A stretch of DNA of 64,000 bases, taken from assembly GCA_029239875.1 (NCBI GenBank), contig JARBUD010000007.1:62001-126000 (forward strand), read 5' to 3'. Source of the stretch: Xanthobacteraceae bacterium. GTDB lineage: Bacteria; Pseudomonadota; Alphaproteobacteria; Rhizobiales; Xanthobacteraceae. The notes below the pieces were generated by a model. That model was given only the letters and a program-made list of their open reading frames with translations. It did no database searches and was not told the DNA's origin. Position numbers and translations under genes: made by a program. How positions within the stretch are numbered: position 1 is the stretch's first letter; each line of letters opens with the position of its first letter. Below, piece after piece: positions 17,013 to 26,566 of the stretch.

Positions 17013-17594
17013 TCAGGCCTGCACCGTCTCGGGGGCGTAGATGAAGGGGCTGTCATAGTCGCGCAGGCGCGGCTGCACGCGGTCCTTGTCGGACAGCACC
17101 ACCGCGTCGGCTTTGAGCGGCCAGTCGATGGCGAGGTCGGGGTCGTCCCAGGCGATGCCGGCATCGTGCGGACGCGAATAGGGCGCGTCGACCTTATAGG
17201 CGATCAGCGTGTCCGGCTCGAGTGTACAGAAGCCGTGGGCGAAGCCGTGCGGGATGAAGAGCTGGTTGCCCTCCTCGGCCGTCAGCGTCGCCGCCACCCA
17301 TCTGCCGTAGCTCGGCGAGCCCTTCCGGATGTCGACGGCGACGTCGTAGATCGCCCCGCGCAGCGCCCGTACCAGCTTCGCCTGTGCCATGGGCGGGGTC
17401 TGGAAGTGCAGGCCGCGTACCACGCCGACCTGGCGGGAGAGCGATTCATTATCCTGCACGAAGGCGAGATCGATGCCGAAGGCGTCAAATTCCGGCTTCT
17501 TGTAGGTCTCACAGAAATAGCCGCGCCCGTCGCCATGCCGCACCGGCTGGACCAGCACGACGTCGGGTATGGCAAGGCGGGTGAACGCGACCAT
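17013..17594 (-). CDS. rmlC: dTDP-4-dehydrorhamnose 3,5-epimerase
   Basis: The 193-residue cupin epimerase acts on dTDP-4-keto-6-deoxyglucose. The catalytic histidine segment [10 protein letters not shown], then [13 protein letters not shown] and [16 protein letters not shown] are family signatures; FVQDNESLS is also typical. It is the first gene of rmlCBDA. The promoter must lie in 17595-17690, just before a family A repeat. Confidence 0.97.
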   Translation of the reverse strand: MVAFTRLAIPDVVLVQPVRHGDGRGYFCETYKKPEFDAFGIDLAFVQDNESLSRQVGVVRGLHFQTPPMAQAKLVRALRGAIYDVAVDIRKGSPSYGRWVAATLTAEEGNQLFIPHGFAHGFCTLEPDTLIAYKVDAPYSRPHDAGIAWDDPDLAIDWPLKADAVVLSDKDRVQPRLRDYDSPFIYAPETVQA

Positions 17595-17688
17595 CGGCTC
17601 AGCGCATCTCCAAGGGGTTGGCAGCGCTTATAGCCAATGTCGCCTGGGCGTCCAAGCGGATGGGAGGCGCGCCTGATCCGCAACTGAC

Positions 17689-17796
17689 CCTCATCCTGAG
17701 GTGCGAGCACAGCGAGCCTCGAAGGATGGTCGGCACCTCGCACCCCGAACGAGCATCCTTCGAGGCCCGGCTGGCGCCGGGCACCTCAGGATGAGG
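17689..17796. repeat. Dispersed palindromic repeat, family A copy 3
   Basis: Inverted half-units CCTCATCCTGAGG...CCTCGAAGGATG and CATCCTTCGAGG...CACCTCAGGATGAGG, between the rmlC start codon and the mscL stop codon. Confidence 0.85.
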
Positions 17797-17826
17797 TCCC
17801 GCGGGAACAAGCGGGCCCTACGAGCC

Positions 17827-18255
17827 TCACACCTTCTTCGCCAGCAGGTCGCGGATCTCGGTGAGCAGCACCTCTTCCTTGGTCGGCCGCGCGGGCGGCG
17901 GCGGCTCGGCGGCGGCGTTGCGGCGCAGCCGGTTGATGCCCTTCACCACCAGGAACAGGATCCAGGCGACGACGAGGAAATTGATCACCACCGTCAGGAA
18001 GTGCCCATAGGCGAACACCGCGCCCTGCTCGCGGGCGGCGGTCAGGTTGTTCGCCGTGACCTGCGACGACAGGCCGACGAAGTAGTTGGAGAAGTCGAGG
18101 CCGCCGAAGATCGCGCCGACGACAGGCATGAACAGGTCGGAGACGACCGAGGTGACGATCTGGCCGAATGCGGCGCCGATGATCACGCCGATGGCGAGAT
18201 CGACGACGTTGCCCTTCACCGCGAATTCGCGGAATTCCGTCAGCACTTTGCTCAT
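17827..18255 (-). CDS. mscL: Large-conductance mechanosensitive channel
   Basis: The 142-residue inner-membrane channel opens on membrane tension to release solutes during osmotic downshock. [20 protein letters not shown] (TM1 start) and the second membrane helix [20 protein letters not shown] are typical, as is the charged C-terminal helix [15 protein letters not shown]. Length is near the usual 136-145. It stands alone, divergent from the hybrid kinase gene with 150 bp between. Confidence 0.97.
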   Translation of the reverse strand: MSKVLTEFREFAVKGNVVDLAIGVIIGAAFGQIVTSVVSDLFMPVVGAIFGGLDFSNYFVGLSSQVTANNLTAAREQGAVFAYGHFLTVVINFLVVAWILFLVVKGINRLRRNAAAEPPPPARPTKEEVLLTEIRDLLAKKV

Positions 18256-18405
18256 GACAACCCCCGGTTCCATCCGCCCCGCGAACCTTACTGTGATCCG
18301 CGCGGGTGAGTCGGGCAACCCTTCGCGCCGCGCCTGAGGCCGCGTGCTTGCCGAGCCGGGCCGCGCCAGCGCATAAAGGGCGCGAAGATTTCGCCCGGGG
18401 ATTGC

Positions 18406-21400
18406 ATGCTTCAGGCATGGACCATTATCGCCGTCGCGCTCGTCTATATCGGCTTCCTCTTTGCCGTGGCGAGCTTCGGCGACCGGCGCCTGCCCCGCGG
18501 GCGGCGCCGCGGGCGGCCCTACATCTACTCGCTGTCCCTGGCAGTCTACTGCACCTCCTGGACCTTCTTCGGCTCGGTCGGCCTCGCCACCACGCAGGGC
18601 GTGAACTTCCTCACCATCTATGTCGGGCCGATCCTCGTCTTCGCTCTCGGCACGCCGTTCCTGCTGCGCATGGTGCGGCTCGCCAAAGGGCAGAACATCA
18701 CCTCCATCGCCGACTTCGTCGCCGCCCGCTACGGCAAGAGCCAGGGCGTGGCGGCACTGGTCGCCTGCGTCGCCATCGTCGGCTCGCTGCCCTACATCGC
18801 GCTGCAGCTCAAAGCGGTGTCGGCCTCGCTGCTCGCCATGCTCGGCGATTTCGAGGGGCTCGGCCTGCCCTATCCGGTAGTCGGCGACCTCGCCCTCACC
18901 ATCGCAGTGGCGATGGCGGTGTTCGCGGTGCTGTTCGGCACCCGCCACATCGACGCCACCGAGCACCAGGAAGGGCTGATGCTGGCGGTAGCAACGGAAT
19001 CCATCGTCAAGCTGGTCAGCTTCCTGGCAGTCGGCCTGTTCGTCGTCTTCGGCATGTTTTCCGGCCCCTTCGACCTGCTCGACCAGGCGGCCGAGAAGGG
19101 CGTGCTGCCGGTGCTGACGCAAGGCAGCACAGTCGGCAGCTGGGCCGCCATGACGCTGCTCTCGGCGCTCGCCATCCTGCTGCTGCCGCGCCAGTTCCAC
19201 GTCGCCGTGGTCGAGAACACCTCCGAGCAGGAGATCCGCACCGCCTCCTGGCTGTTCCCGCTCTACCTGGTGCTGATCAACATCTTCGTCATCCCGATCG
19301 CCATTGCCGGCCTCGTCGCCTTCCCGCCCGGCTTCATCGACGGCGACATGTATGTGGTGACCCTGCCGCTCTCGGCCGGCTCCCACGTCATGTCGCTCGT
19401 CGCCTTCGTCGGCGGCCTGTCGGCGGCGACCGCCATGGTGATCGTCGAGACGGTGGCGCTCGCCGTCATGGTGTCGAACGACATCTTCATGCCGCTGATG
19501 GTGCGCGGGCGCCGCCTGCGCGAGGCGGGCGAGACCGCCCGCACCGTCGCCGACGGCCCGCCGGATGTCGGCGTGGACGGACTGCCCGACGGCCACGCCG
19601 ACATGGGCCGCCGGCTGCTCACGGTCCGGCGCATCGCCATCTTCGCCATATTGCTGCTGGCCTATCTCTATTACCGCGTCACCGGCGAGGCGCAACTGGC
19701 GCAGATCGGCCTGCTCTCCTTCGCCGCCGTGGCGCAGTTCGGGCCGGCGCTGCTGCTCGGCCTCGTCTGGCGGCGCGGTACGGCGCTCGGCGCGCTCGCC
19801 GGCATTGCCGCCGGCATCGCGCTCTGGGCCTATACGCTGCTGCTGCCGAGCCTGGTCGATGCCGGGCTGTTCACCCACACCCTCCTGCAGAATGGACCGT
19901 TCGGCCTTTCCATGCTGCGCCCGCAGATGCTGCTCGGCGTGCAGGCGAGCCCGCTGGTGCACGGCGTGCTGTGGAGCCTCACCATCAACGTGCTGGTCTT
20001 CCTCGCCGTCTCGCTGATGCGCAAGCCGACGCCGATCGAGCGGCTGCAGGCGAGTGTCTTCGTCGAGGCGGACCACGCACCTTCCGCGCCGAGCTTCCGG
20101 CTCTGGCGCTCGCCGGTCACCGTGGGCGAGCTCGTCGCCACCGTGGCGCGCTATCTCGGCGAGGAGCGCACCCGCGCCTCCTTCGAGAGCATCTCGGCCA
20201 TGCGCGGTATCTCGCTGGAGCCCTCGCGCGAGGCCGATTTCCAGCTCATCCGCTATGCCGAGCACCTGCTCGCCTCGGCCATCGGCGCCGCCTCTTCGCG
20301 GCTCGTTCTGTCGCTGATGCTGAGGAAGCGCACCGTCTCCACCAAGGCGGCGCTCAAGCTGCTCGACGACGCCTCCGCCGCCATCCAGTACAACCGCGAA
20401 ATCTTGCAGACCGCGCTCGACCATGTGCGCCAGGGCATCGCGGTGTTCGACCGCGACCTCCGGTTGATCACCTGGAACCGCCAGTTCGGCGAAATGCTCG
20501 AACTGCCGCCGGAAATCCTGCGCATCGGCGTCGGCATCGACCAGATCATCCGCTTCAACGCCACCGGTGGCCAGTTCGGCCCTGGCCCGGTCGAAGAGAT
20601 CGTGCGCGAGAAGCTCGACCGCTACGCAAGGCGCAACGTCGTCTTCCAGGAGCGCCTCGCCCCGCGCGGCGTGGTCATGGAAGTGCGCGTCAACACCATG
20701 CCGGATGGCGGCGTGGTGGTGACATTCACCGACATCACGCCTTCGGTTGAAGCTGCCGAGGCGCTGGAGCGCGCCAACGAGACGCTGGAGCGGCGCGTGC
20801 GCGAGCGCACCAAGGCGCTGGAGAAGCTCAACACCCAGCTCGCCCAGGCCAAGTCCGAGGCGGAAGAGGCGAACATCTCCAAGACCCGCTTCCTCGCCGC
20901 CGCCAGCCACGACATCCTGCAGCCGCTCAATGCCGCGCGGCTCTACGCCACCAGCCTCGTGGAGCGTTCCGAGACCGGGGAGGAGACCCGCCTCGCCCGC
21001 AATGTCGACGCCTCGCTGGAGGCGGTCGAGGAGATCCTCGCAGCCCTGCTCGATATCTCCCGCCTCGATGCGGGGGCGCTGAAGCCCGACATCGCGCCGT
21101 TCCGGCTCGACGAGATCTTCCAGCAGCTCGAGCTCGAATTCGCGCCGATGGCGAAGGAGAAGGGCCTGGAGCTCACCTTCGTGCCGAGCTCGGCAGCGGT
21201 GCGCTCGGACCGGCGGCTGCTGCGCCGGCTCCTGCAGAACCTTGTCTCCAACGCCATCAAGTACACCCACAAGGGCGGCGTGCTGATCGGCGTGCGCCGT
21301 CGCCGTGGCAAGCTGCGGGTGCAGGTGCTCGACACCGGCGTCGGCGTGCCGTCGGGCAAGCAAAAGCTGATCTTCAAGGAGTTCCAGCGGCTCGACGAAG

Positions 21401-21978
21401 GCGCCAAGGCCGCGCGGGGCCTTGGCCTCGGCCTCTCCATCGTCGAGCGCATCGCCCGCGTGCTCGACCACCCGATCTCGCTCTCCTCGGCCTCTGGCAA
21501 GGGCAGCGTGTTCACCGTCGAATTGCCGGCCGCCCCGGCCATGCCGGCGCGCGGCCAGCCCTCGCCGCGCCCGGCCGCCCCGGTGGCGACGCTGCAGGGG
21601 CTGAGCGTGCTGTGCATCGACAACGACCCGGCGATCCTCGACGGCATGGAGACCCTGCTCACCGGCTGGGGCTGCGAGGTGCTCAAAGCGCCGGGCCTCA
21701 CCGAGGCGCTCGCCATGCTGCGCGAGCACCGCGCGCCGCCCGACGTGCTGCTGGTCGACTACCATCTCGACAAGGGTGACGGCATCGACGCCGCCAAGCA
21801 GCTGCGCTGGAAGCTCGGTGGCTCGCTGCCGGCGGTGCTGGTCACCGCCGACCGCTCGAAGCGCGTGCGCGACACCGCCCGCGCCACCGAGATGGAAGTG
21901 CTGAACAAACCGGTGCGCCCGGCCGCGCTGCGCGCGCTGCTCGCCGCCTGCCGCGCCACGCGGGCGGCCGCGGAGTAG
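18406..21978 (+). CDS. Symporter-domain hybrid sensor histidine kinase
   Basis: The 1190-residue protein has four parts. Residues about 1-545 form a sodium/solute symporter-like membrane domain with some 13 helices (for example [19 protein letters not shown] and [19 protein letters not shown]). About 660-790 is a PAS domain ([15 protein letters not shown]). A coiled coil then leads into HisKA with H835 in [15 protein letters not shown] and an HATPase domain ([13 protein letters not shown]). Residues about 1065-1190 are a receiver with D1118 in [12 protein letters not shown]. The layout is that of CbrA- and NahK-type kinases, where transport or ligand passage is thought to tune signalling; the ligand is unknown. 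The C-terminal receiver suggests phosphorelay or autoregulation. A LuxR-type regulator converges 6 bp away and is the likely partner. Confidence 0.9.
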   Translation: MLQAWTIIAVALVYIGFLFAVASFGDRRLPRGRRRGRPYIYSLSLAVYCTSWTFFGSVGLATTQGVNFLTIYVGPILVFALGTPFLLRMVRLAKGQNITSIADFVAARYGKSQGVAALVACVAIVGSLPYIALQLKAVSASLLAMLGDFEGLGLPYPVVGDLALTIAVAMAVFAVLFGTRHIDATEHQEGLMLAVATESIVKLVSFLAVGLFVVFGMFSGPFDLLDQAAEKGVLPVLTQGSTVGSWAAMTLLSALAILLLPRQFHVAVVENTSEQEIRTASWLFPLYLVLINIFVIPIAIAGLVAFPPGFIDGDMYVVTLPLSAGSHVMSLVAFVGGLSAATAMVIVETVALAVMVSNDIFMPLMVRGRRLREAGETARTVADGPPDVGVDGLPDGHADMGRRLLTVRRIAIFAILLLAYLYYRVTGEAQLAQIGLLSFAAVAQFGPALLLGLVWRRGTALGALAGIAAGIALWAYTLLLPSLVDAGLFTHTLLQNGPFGLSMLRPQMLLGVQASPLVHGVLWSLTINVLVFLAVSLMRKPTPIERLQASVFVEADHAPSAPSFRLWRSPVTVGELVATVARYLGEERTRASFESISAMRGISLEPSREADFQLIRYAEHLLASAIGAASSRLVLSLMLRKRTVSTKAALKLLDDASAAIQYNREILQTALDHVRQGIAVFDRDLRLITWNRQFGEMLELPPEILRIGVGIDQIIRFNATGGQFGPGPVEEIVREKLDRYARRNVVFQERLAPRGVVMEVRVNTMPDGGVVVTFTDITPSVEAAEALERANETLERRVRERTKALEKLNTQLAQAKSEAEEANISKTRFLAAASHDILQPLNAARLYATSLVERSETGEETRLARNVDASLEAVEEILAALLDISRLDAGALKPDIAPFRLDEIFQQLELEFAPMAKEKGLELTFVPSSAAVRSDRRLLRRLLQNLVSNAIKYTHKGGVLIGVRRRRGKLRVQVLDTGVGVPSGKQKLIFKEFQRLDEGAKAARGLGLGLSIVERIARVLDHPISLSSASGKGSVFTVELPAAPAMPARGQPSPRPAAPVATLQGLSVLCIDNDPAILDGMETLLTGWGCEVLKAPGLTEALAMLREHRAPPDVLLVDYHLDKGDGIDAAKQLRWKLGGSLPAVLVTADRSKRVRDTARATEMEVLNKPVRPAALRALLAACRATRAAAE

Positions 21979-21984
21979 CGGGGC

Positions 21985-22653
21985 TCAGCCTGCCGTCTGG
22001 GACCAGGTGCCGCCTTCGATCTTCGAGGCGGCGATCACCGCCTGGGTGCGGCTCTCCACCCCGAGCTTCTGCAGGATCGCCGAGACATGCGCCTTCACCG
22101 TCGCCTCGGAGACGCCGAGCTCATAGGCGATCTGCTTGTTGAGCAGCCCCTCGGACAGCATCATCAGCACCCGCACCTGCTGGGGCGTCAGGGTGGCGAG
22201 GCGGGCAACCAAAGCCTGTGTCTCCTTGTCGGCGCCGCCGGTGAGGTCGACCTCGGGCGGCGTCCAGGTCTGGCCTTCCAGCACGGCGGCGATCGCCTCG
22301 CGCAAGGTCTCGACCGCGCTGGTCTTGGGGATGAAGCCGGAGGCACCGAACTCCATGCAGTTGCGGATGACGCCGGCTTCCTCGTTGGCCGAGACCACCA
22401 CCACCGGAATGCCGGGATATTGCGCCCGCAGGTACATCAGGCCGGAGAAGCCGCGAACGCCGGGCATGGTGAGGTCGAGCAGGATGAGATCGAGGTCGCC
22501 CTCGCGCTCCAGCAGCGCCTGAAGGTCCTCTAAGCCGCCGGCCTCGAACAGCTCCGCCTGCGGGAACTGACGGGAGACGGCCTCGCGCAGCGCGCCCCGG
22601 AACAGCGGATGATCGTCGGCGATCACCAGCCGGAAACTCGTCGTCGTATCCAC
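21985..22653 (-). CDS. LuxR/NarL-family response regulator
   Basis: The protein is about 222 residues from a GTG at 22653, eleven bases after GGAGAGGG. An ATG at 22695 would add 14 poorly conserved residues. The receiver has IADDHPLFRGAL, the phospho-aspartate in ILLDLTMPGVRG and FIPKTS (Lys). The DNA-binding domain is LTPQQVRVLMMLSEGLLNKQ and LGVSEATVKAHVSAILQKLG. It lies tail to tail with the symporter-type hybrid kinase, a pairing found in many proteobacteria, so that kinase is the probable phosphodonor. Targets are unknown. Confidence 0.88.
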   Translation of the reverse strand: MDTTTSFRLVIADDHPLFRGALREAVSRQFPQAELFEAGGLEDLQALLEREGDLDLILLDLTMPGVRGFSGLMYLRAQYPGIPVVVVSANEEAGVIRNCMEFGASGFIPKTSAVETLREAIAAVLEGQTWTPPEVDLTGGADKETQALVARLATLTPQQVRVLMMLSEGLLNKQIAYELGVSEATVKAHVSAILQKLGVESRTQAVIAASKIEGGTWSQTAG

Positions 22654-22783
22654 CTGCGGCGGCCCTCTCCCCGCGCGAACATGCGCTCGCCGCATGCCGC
22701 TCCGCGATCATGGTGCGGCGGAACCGCTGCCGCAAGTCGTCCGGCCGGACCGCGACGGGCCGCACAGCGTCCCGCGACGACCT

Positions 22784-23248
22784 TTAGTAGGCCTCGCCGA
22801 CAAAGGCCACAACCAATTCGCGCCGGTGCGGGCGCGCCCGGTGCTCGATCAGATAGAGGCCCTGCCAGGTGCCGAGCGCCATGCGCCTGCCCATGACCGG
22901 CAGGCTCAGGCTGATGTCGCTCAGCATCGCCTTCACATGCGCCGGCATGTCGTCCGGCCCCTCCATGTCGTGCACCCAGCCCGCATCCTCCGGCGCCAAG
23001 CGGTCGAGCGCGGTCAACAGGTCGACCCGCACGTCCGGGTCGGCGTTCTCCTGGATGGTGAGCGAAGCCGAGGTGTGCCGGCAGAACACCGAGACCTCGC
23101 CCTCGCTTGCGCCGGCGGCGGTAAGGAAATCCGCCACCGCGTCGGTGATGTCGGTGAATCCGCGACCCGTCGTCTCAACGGCGAGCACCGCCGTGAAGCG
23201 CCGCGTCACCGTGCTTTCCCGCAAGTCGCCGCGGCTGATCCTGGCCAT
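22784..23248 (-). CDS. YjbQ/UPF0047 family protein
   Basis: The protein is 154 residues with the UPF0047 signatures VFCRHTSASLTIQENADPDV, FVHDMEGPDDMPAHVK-like (here WVHDMEGPDDMPAHVK) and GTWQGLYLIEHR. Conserved histidines suggest metal binding. Some members show weak thiamine phosphate synthase activity, but the physiological role is unclear. I chose the ATG at 23248; a longer frame upstream has no conserved residues. It is probably monocistronic and divergent from the hydrolase gene that starts at 23365. Confidence 0.9.
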   Translation of the reverse strand: MARISRGDLRESTVTRRFTAVLAVETTGRGFTDITDAVADFLTAAGASEGEVSVFCRHTSASLTIQENADPDVRVDLLTALDRLAPEDAGWVHDMEGPDDMPAHVKAMLSDISLSLPVMGRRMALGTWQGLYLIEHRARPHRRELVVAFVGEAY

Positions 23249-23364
23249 TGGCACTCTCCTGTCGCCGGGTCGGCGCTGGACGAATGGACCCGGCTGGGTT
23301 TGGATAGGACGGATCAGCCCCCGATGACAGGCCCACCCCACGCCACTTGGAGCGTCGCTGCCTT

Positions 23365-24357
23365 ATGTCCTCTCCGCTGCCCGAAACCCGTACCTTCTCC
23401 GCCGCCCCGCTCGTGGTCGATCCCGCTTTGTTCGAGGAGGCCGCGATCACGCCGGACACGCGGGCGATCAATGCCGGCATCGTCAAGGCGCTGGGGGCGA
23501 TACCGGATCGGTGGGTGTTCCCCATGGCGGTGCTGCGCAAGCTGCGGCTGGAGGGCAAGGGCCCGTTCCCCCTGGCGCCCGAGAGCCCCTATGCGCAGGT
23601 AATCGAGATCGACGGCCCGCACGGCCCGGTGCCGCTGCGCATCCTCACTCCGCCGACGCCGCCCAAGGGCGTCTACCTGCACATCCATGGCGGCGGCTGG
23701 TGCCTCGGCTCGGCCCGCGAGAACGACGGGCTCAACCACCGCTTCGTCGAGCGCACCGGCTTTGCCGTGGTCTCCGTGGAGTATCGCCTCGCGCCGGAAG
23801 AGCCGTGGCCCGCCGGCCCGGACGATTGCGAGGCCGCCGCACTATGGCTGGTGCGCGAGGGGGCGACCCGCTTCGGCACCGACCGCTTCGCCATAGGCGG
23901 CGAATCGGCGGGGGCGAACCTCTCCGTCTCGACCCTGCTGCGGCTGCGCGACAAGCACGGGCTCACCCCGTTCCGCGCCGCCAACCTCACCGCCGGCGCC
24001 TATGATCTCGGCCTCACGCCGAGCGCGCAGCAATGGGGCGACGAGCCGCTGGTGCTCAACACGCGGGACATCAACGTCTTCGTCGGCCACTATCTGCGCG
24101 AGGGCGGCGATATCGCCTTGCCCGACATCTCGCCGCTGCAGGCCGACCTGAAGGGCCTGCCGCCGGCACTGTTCACCATCGGCACCCGCGACGCGCTGCT
24201 GGACGACACGCTGTTCATGGCTCCGCGCTGGCTGGCGGCGGGCAATCCGGCCGAGCTCGCCATCTATCCCGGCGGCTGCCACGTCTTCATCGGGTTTCCC
24301 GGCTCGCTCGCCGACCAGGCACTAGCGCGCTCCCACGCCTTCGTGTCTGCCTGCTGA
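23365..24357 (+). CDS. Alpha/beta hydrolase of the hormone-sensitive lipase family
   Basis: The 330-residue cytoplasmic esterase-like protein has the oxyanion motif HIHGGGWCLGS, the nucleophile in GGESAGANLS, and candidate acid and base residues in GTRDALLDD and GGCHVFIGFP. This is the HSL/bHSL (family IV) arrangement, so it should cleave short-chain esters. The natural substrate is unknown. I chose the ATG at 23365; a TTG at 23347 is also in frame. Confidence 0.88.
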   Translation: MSSPLPETRTFSAAPLVVDPALFEEAAITPDTRAINAGIVKALGAIPDRWVFPMAVLRKLRLEGKGPFPLAPESPYAQVIEIDGPHGPVPLRILTPPTPPKGVYLHIHGGGWCLGSARENDGLNHRFVERTGFAVVSVEYRLAPEEPWPAGPDDCEAAALWLVREGATRFGTDRFAIGGESAGANLSVSTLLRLRDKHGLTPFRAANLTAGAYDLGLTPSAQQWGDEPLVLNTRDINVFVGHYLREGGDIALPDISPLQADLKGLPPALFTIGTRDALLDDTLFMAPRWLAAGNPAELAIYPGGCHVFIGFPGSLADQALARSHAFVSAC

Positions 24358-24362
24358 AGGCG

Positions 24363-24935
24363 TCAGAGGTTCTGGTCGTGCCCGCCCTCCTCGCGGCGCA
24401 GCCGGTCGACCATGTCGAAGAAGCGGCGGAACACCTGCTCGACCATGTCCATCGCCTGGTCGAGCCGCTTGCGCGCCTCGTCGGAGAGTTCTTGGTCGCC
24501 TTTCGGCGCCGGCTTCGCTGCGTCGGGCGGGCCGAGAGGCTCGCCTTTGGGCGCATCCTTCGGCGCTTCGGCGGAGGGCGGCGCCATGATGTCCGGTACG
24601 CCGGTCCCCGTGCCGCCGGTGCCCGTCCCGGCGCGGCCCTTCTCCAATCCGGCGACGCGCCGCTGCAGCCGGGAAATCTCCGCCTCCAGCGCCGCGCGAT
24701 CCTCCGGCACCGCCTCGCAGATCCAGGCTCCCGCGGCCGCGCCGCCGGCCTTGGCCGAGCAGAACGACATCGCCCCGGTCGTGGTGTCGAGCTTCATCAG
24801 CCCGCCCTCGACGGGCTGCATGGTGAATCGCGCGGCCTCCTGCGGACCGTTCGGCGGTGTCTTCGGAGGCGTTTGCGCCTGCGCGGGGTGAAGCATGGCG
24901 AGGGCGAGGCCCGCGCCGATCAGGGTCAGCCGCAT
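24363..24935 (-). CDS. Exported coiled-coil protein of unknown function
   Basis: The protein is 190 residues. MRLTLIGAGLALAMLHPAQA is a clear signal peptide with cleavage after AQA. A small domain with two cysteines follows (TGAMSFCSAKAG...WICEAVPEDR), then a heptad-like EAEISRLQRRVAGLEKG, a Pro/Gly/Ala-rich linker, and an amphipathic charged helix ARKRLDQAMDMVEQVFRRFFDMVD at the C-terminus. I recognise no named family. It lies downstream of the DsbA-like gene on the same strand with a 28-bp gap, so they may be co-transcribed. Confidence 0.75.
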   Translation of the reverse strand: MRLTLIGAGLALAMLHPAQAQTPPKTPPNGPQEAARFTMQPVEGGLMKLDTTTGAMSFCSAKAGGAAAGAWICEAVPEDRAALEAEISRLQRRVAGLEKGRAGTGTGGTGTGVPDIMAPPSAEAPKDAPKGEPLGPPDAAKPAPKGDQELSDEARKRLDQAMDMVEQVFRRFFDMVDRLRREEGGHDQNL

Positions 24936-24963
24936 ATCCGGCCCTCCTCTGGAAGGCGCGGCC

Positions 24964-25578
24964 TCACGGGGTGAACGGCGCGCGCCCGCTCGACAATGCC
25001 CGGTCGAGCATCTCGATCCGATCCTGCCCCCAGAAAACCTCGCCGTCGAGCACATAGGCCGGCGAACCGAACACGTCGGCCTCGACGGCGGCGTCGTGAT
25101 TGGCCTTGTAGATGACCGCGGTGCGGTCGCCCGCCGCTTCTTCCAGCAGGCTCTCCGGCAGGCCGAGCTCGGCCAGCGCCGCGCCGAGCGCCACCGGGTC
25201 GGCCATGTTCTCCTGCCGCTGCCAGACGCCGGAGGAGAGCCGCGACACCAGCGGCGCCACGTCATGGCCGGCGATCTGCGCGGCGATGACCAGCCTGTCG
25301 GCGGCGGCCGGGTCGAGCGGCCAATGCGCCGGGCTGAGATGGAAGTCGAGGCCGCGCGCCTCGCGCCAACGCTTCAATTCGACGAGGCGGTAGCGCTGGC
25401 GCGCTGGATGGCGCCGGGGGAGCGGCAGCCCGCCGGTATCGGCGAACAATTCACCGAGGAAAACCGGGCGGAAATTGATCCGCGCGCCGTGGCGCCGCGC
25501 GATGTCGAGGAAGAGCGGATGGCCGATGAAGGCCCAGGGGCTGGCGATCGAGAAGTAATAGTCGATGGAGCGGGACAT
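24964..25578 (-). CDS. 2-Hydroxychromene-2-carboxylate isomerase-like DsbA-family protein
   Basis: The 204-residue thioredoxin-fold protein begins MSRSIDYYFSIASPWAFIGH, where a serine stands in place of the CxxC motif. This is typical of the kappa-GST/HCCA isomerase branch. VFGSPAYVLDGEVFWGQDR near the end is the family signature (cis-proline loop and glutathione site). Such proteins isomerise aromatic ring-cleavage products with glutathione, but many genomes carry them without naphthalene pathways, so the substrate is open. A GTG nine bases upstream is in frame. Confidence 0.88.
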   Translation of the reverse strand: MSRSIDYYFSIASPWAFIGHPLFLDIARRHGARINFRPVFLGELFADTGGLPLPRRHPARQRYRLVELKRWREARGLDFHLSPAHWPLDPAAADRLVIAAQIAGHDVAPLVSRLSSGVWQRQENMADPVALGAALAELGLPESLLEEAAGDRTAVIYKANHDAAVEADVFGSPAYVLDGEVFWGQDRIEMLDRALSSGRAPFTP

Positions 25579-25644
25579 GGCGGGCACTCGGCATGCGAAT
25601 CTCTCCTCACGCTAGAGCACCCGTCCCTTTAACGCAGCCCCCCA

Positions 25645-25680
25645 AAAGCCGGCGGCGCCCGCAAGGGGCGCCGCCGGTCG
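25645..25680 (-). terminator. Intrinsic terminator of the MerR-type gene
   Basis: On the minus strand the perfect arms CCGGCGGCGCCC/GGGGCGCCGCCGG around a 4-base loop are followed by CTTTTGGGG. It lies about 35 bp after the stop codon at 25711. Confidence 0.65.
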
Positions 25681-25710
25681 GTCGTCAGGGGAGGAAGAGG
25701 TTGGGAAAGT

Positions 25711-26139
25711 TCAGGCGGCCGAGCGCGAGGAGAAGGCGGCGACCATCTGGCGAAGCTCGCCGATCGCTTCCTCGATCTCAGTCTTCTGGGTCTCAAGCAG
25801 AGCGAGTTGCTCGACGCATTTCTCGCGGGTCAGGGCGAGGCCGCCAGCCGGAGCGGTGCCTTCGCGCAACGCGACCATCGCCTTGATCTCGGCGAGGGTG
25901 AAGCCGAGCTTCTTGCCCTTCAGGATGATGGCGAGGCGCGAGCGCTCGGCCGGGCTGTAGAGCCGGGTCAGGCCTTCGCGGCGGGGGGCGAGGAGGCCCT
26001 TGTCCTCATAGAAGCGCAGCGCGCGCAGCGTGACGCCGAACTCGCGGGCGAGGTCGCCAATGGTAAAAAAGGCATTCTCGCCCGAGGGGGCGGCATGCGT
26101 GTCTGCGGTGCGTTCGGCCTCGAAGGAGGTGAAATCCAT
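25711..26139 (-). CDS. MerR-family transcriptional regulator
   Basis: The 142-residue protein has a MerR winged helix: FFTIGDLAREFGVTLRALRF, then YEDKGLLAPRREGLTRLYSP. A coiled-coil dimer helix follows at about 100-135. The single cysteine in REKCVEQL does not match the metal-binding patterns of MerR, CueR or SoxR, so the inducer is unknown. The N-terminal extension of about 24 residues is non-conserved. A perfect palindrome, CCCTA-CGT-TAGGG, lies 90 bp upstream at 26229 and may be its operator. Confidence 0.88.
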   Translation of the reverse strand: MDFTSFEAERTADTHAAPSGENAFFTIGDLAREFGVTLRALRFYEDKGLLAPRREGLTRLYSPAERSRLAIILKGKKLGFTLAEIKAMVALREGTAPAGGLALTREKCVEQLALLETQKTEIEEAIGELRQMVAAFSSRSAA

Positions 26140-26228
26140 GTCGGCAACTCCGGGTAAGGGGCAGGACAGCGCGTCAGCGATGTTGCCGTACTGTCGCAGA
26201 GAGGTTGCCGCTAGGGGAGAAAGTCACA

Positions 26229-26241
26229 CCCTACGTTAGGG
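26229..26241. promoter_or_regulatory. Palindrome CCCTACGTTAGGG, possible MerR operator
   Basis: Perfect 5-base arms around CGT lie in the AT-richer region between the MerR gene (minus) and the SEL1 protein gene (plus). MerR-family sites are short dyads of this kind, but no spacing to a -35/-10 pair could be fixed by eye. The rest of 26140-26566 shows no other convincing gene. Confidence 0.35.
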
Positions 26242-26566
26242 CAACTTACTGTTAAATGACGGAAGAAAGCATTGTCTTTCATAGGCTTGTGTCGACATGG
26301 CGCGAGGTGCCGCGAGGGGAGGCAAGCTTGACGGCGGCAGACGTCGGACGCGATGTCAGCGGGAGTTAGCTGCACGCAGGGGATGTCGGCGGCTCCGCGC
26401 CGGACTTTCCGGGGCGGCTCCCCGCCGGCCGAAGCCCGGACAAAAGCTTAATGGCGGTAGCGAATTAACGCAGCATTTACCAAGAATCGAAACAGTTGCG
26501 TCAGCAGCCTCCAGCGCCGCTGCGGCGATTCTCGCCACGCCGGTGCCCGACGCGACGGAGAACAAG

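Noticed and set aside
17827-21765. Very long open frame on the minus strand (over 1300 codons) opposite the hybrid kinase
   Set aside because: Apart from its last part (the real mscL gene, 17827-18255) its product is His/Arg/Gly/Asp-rich low-complexity sequence with no domain, mirroring the codon bias of the kinase gene.
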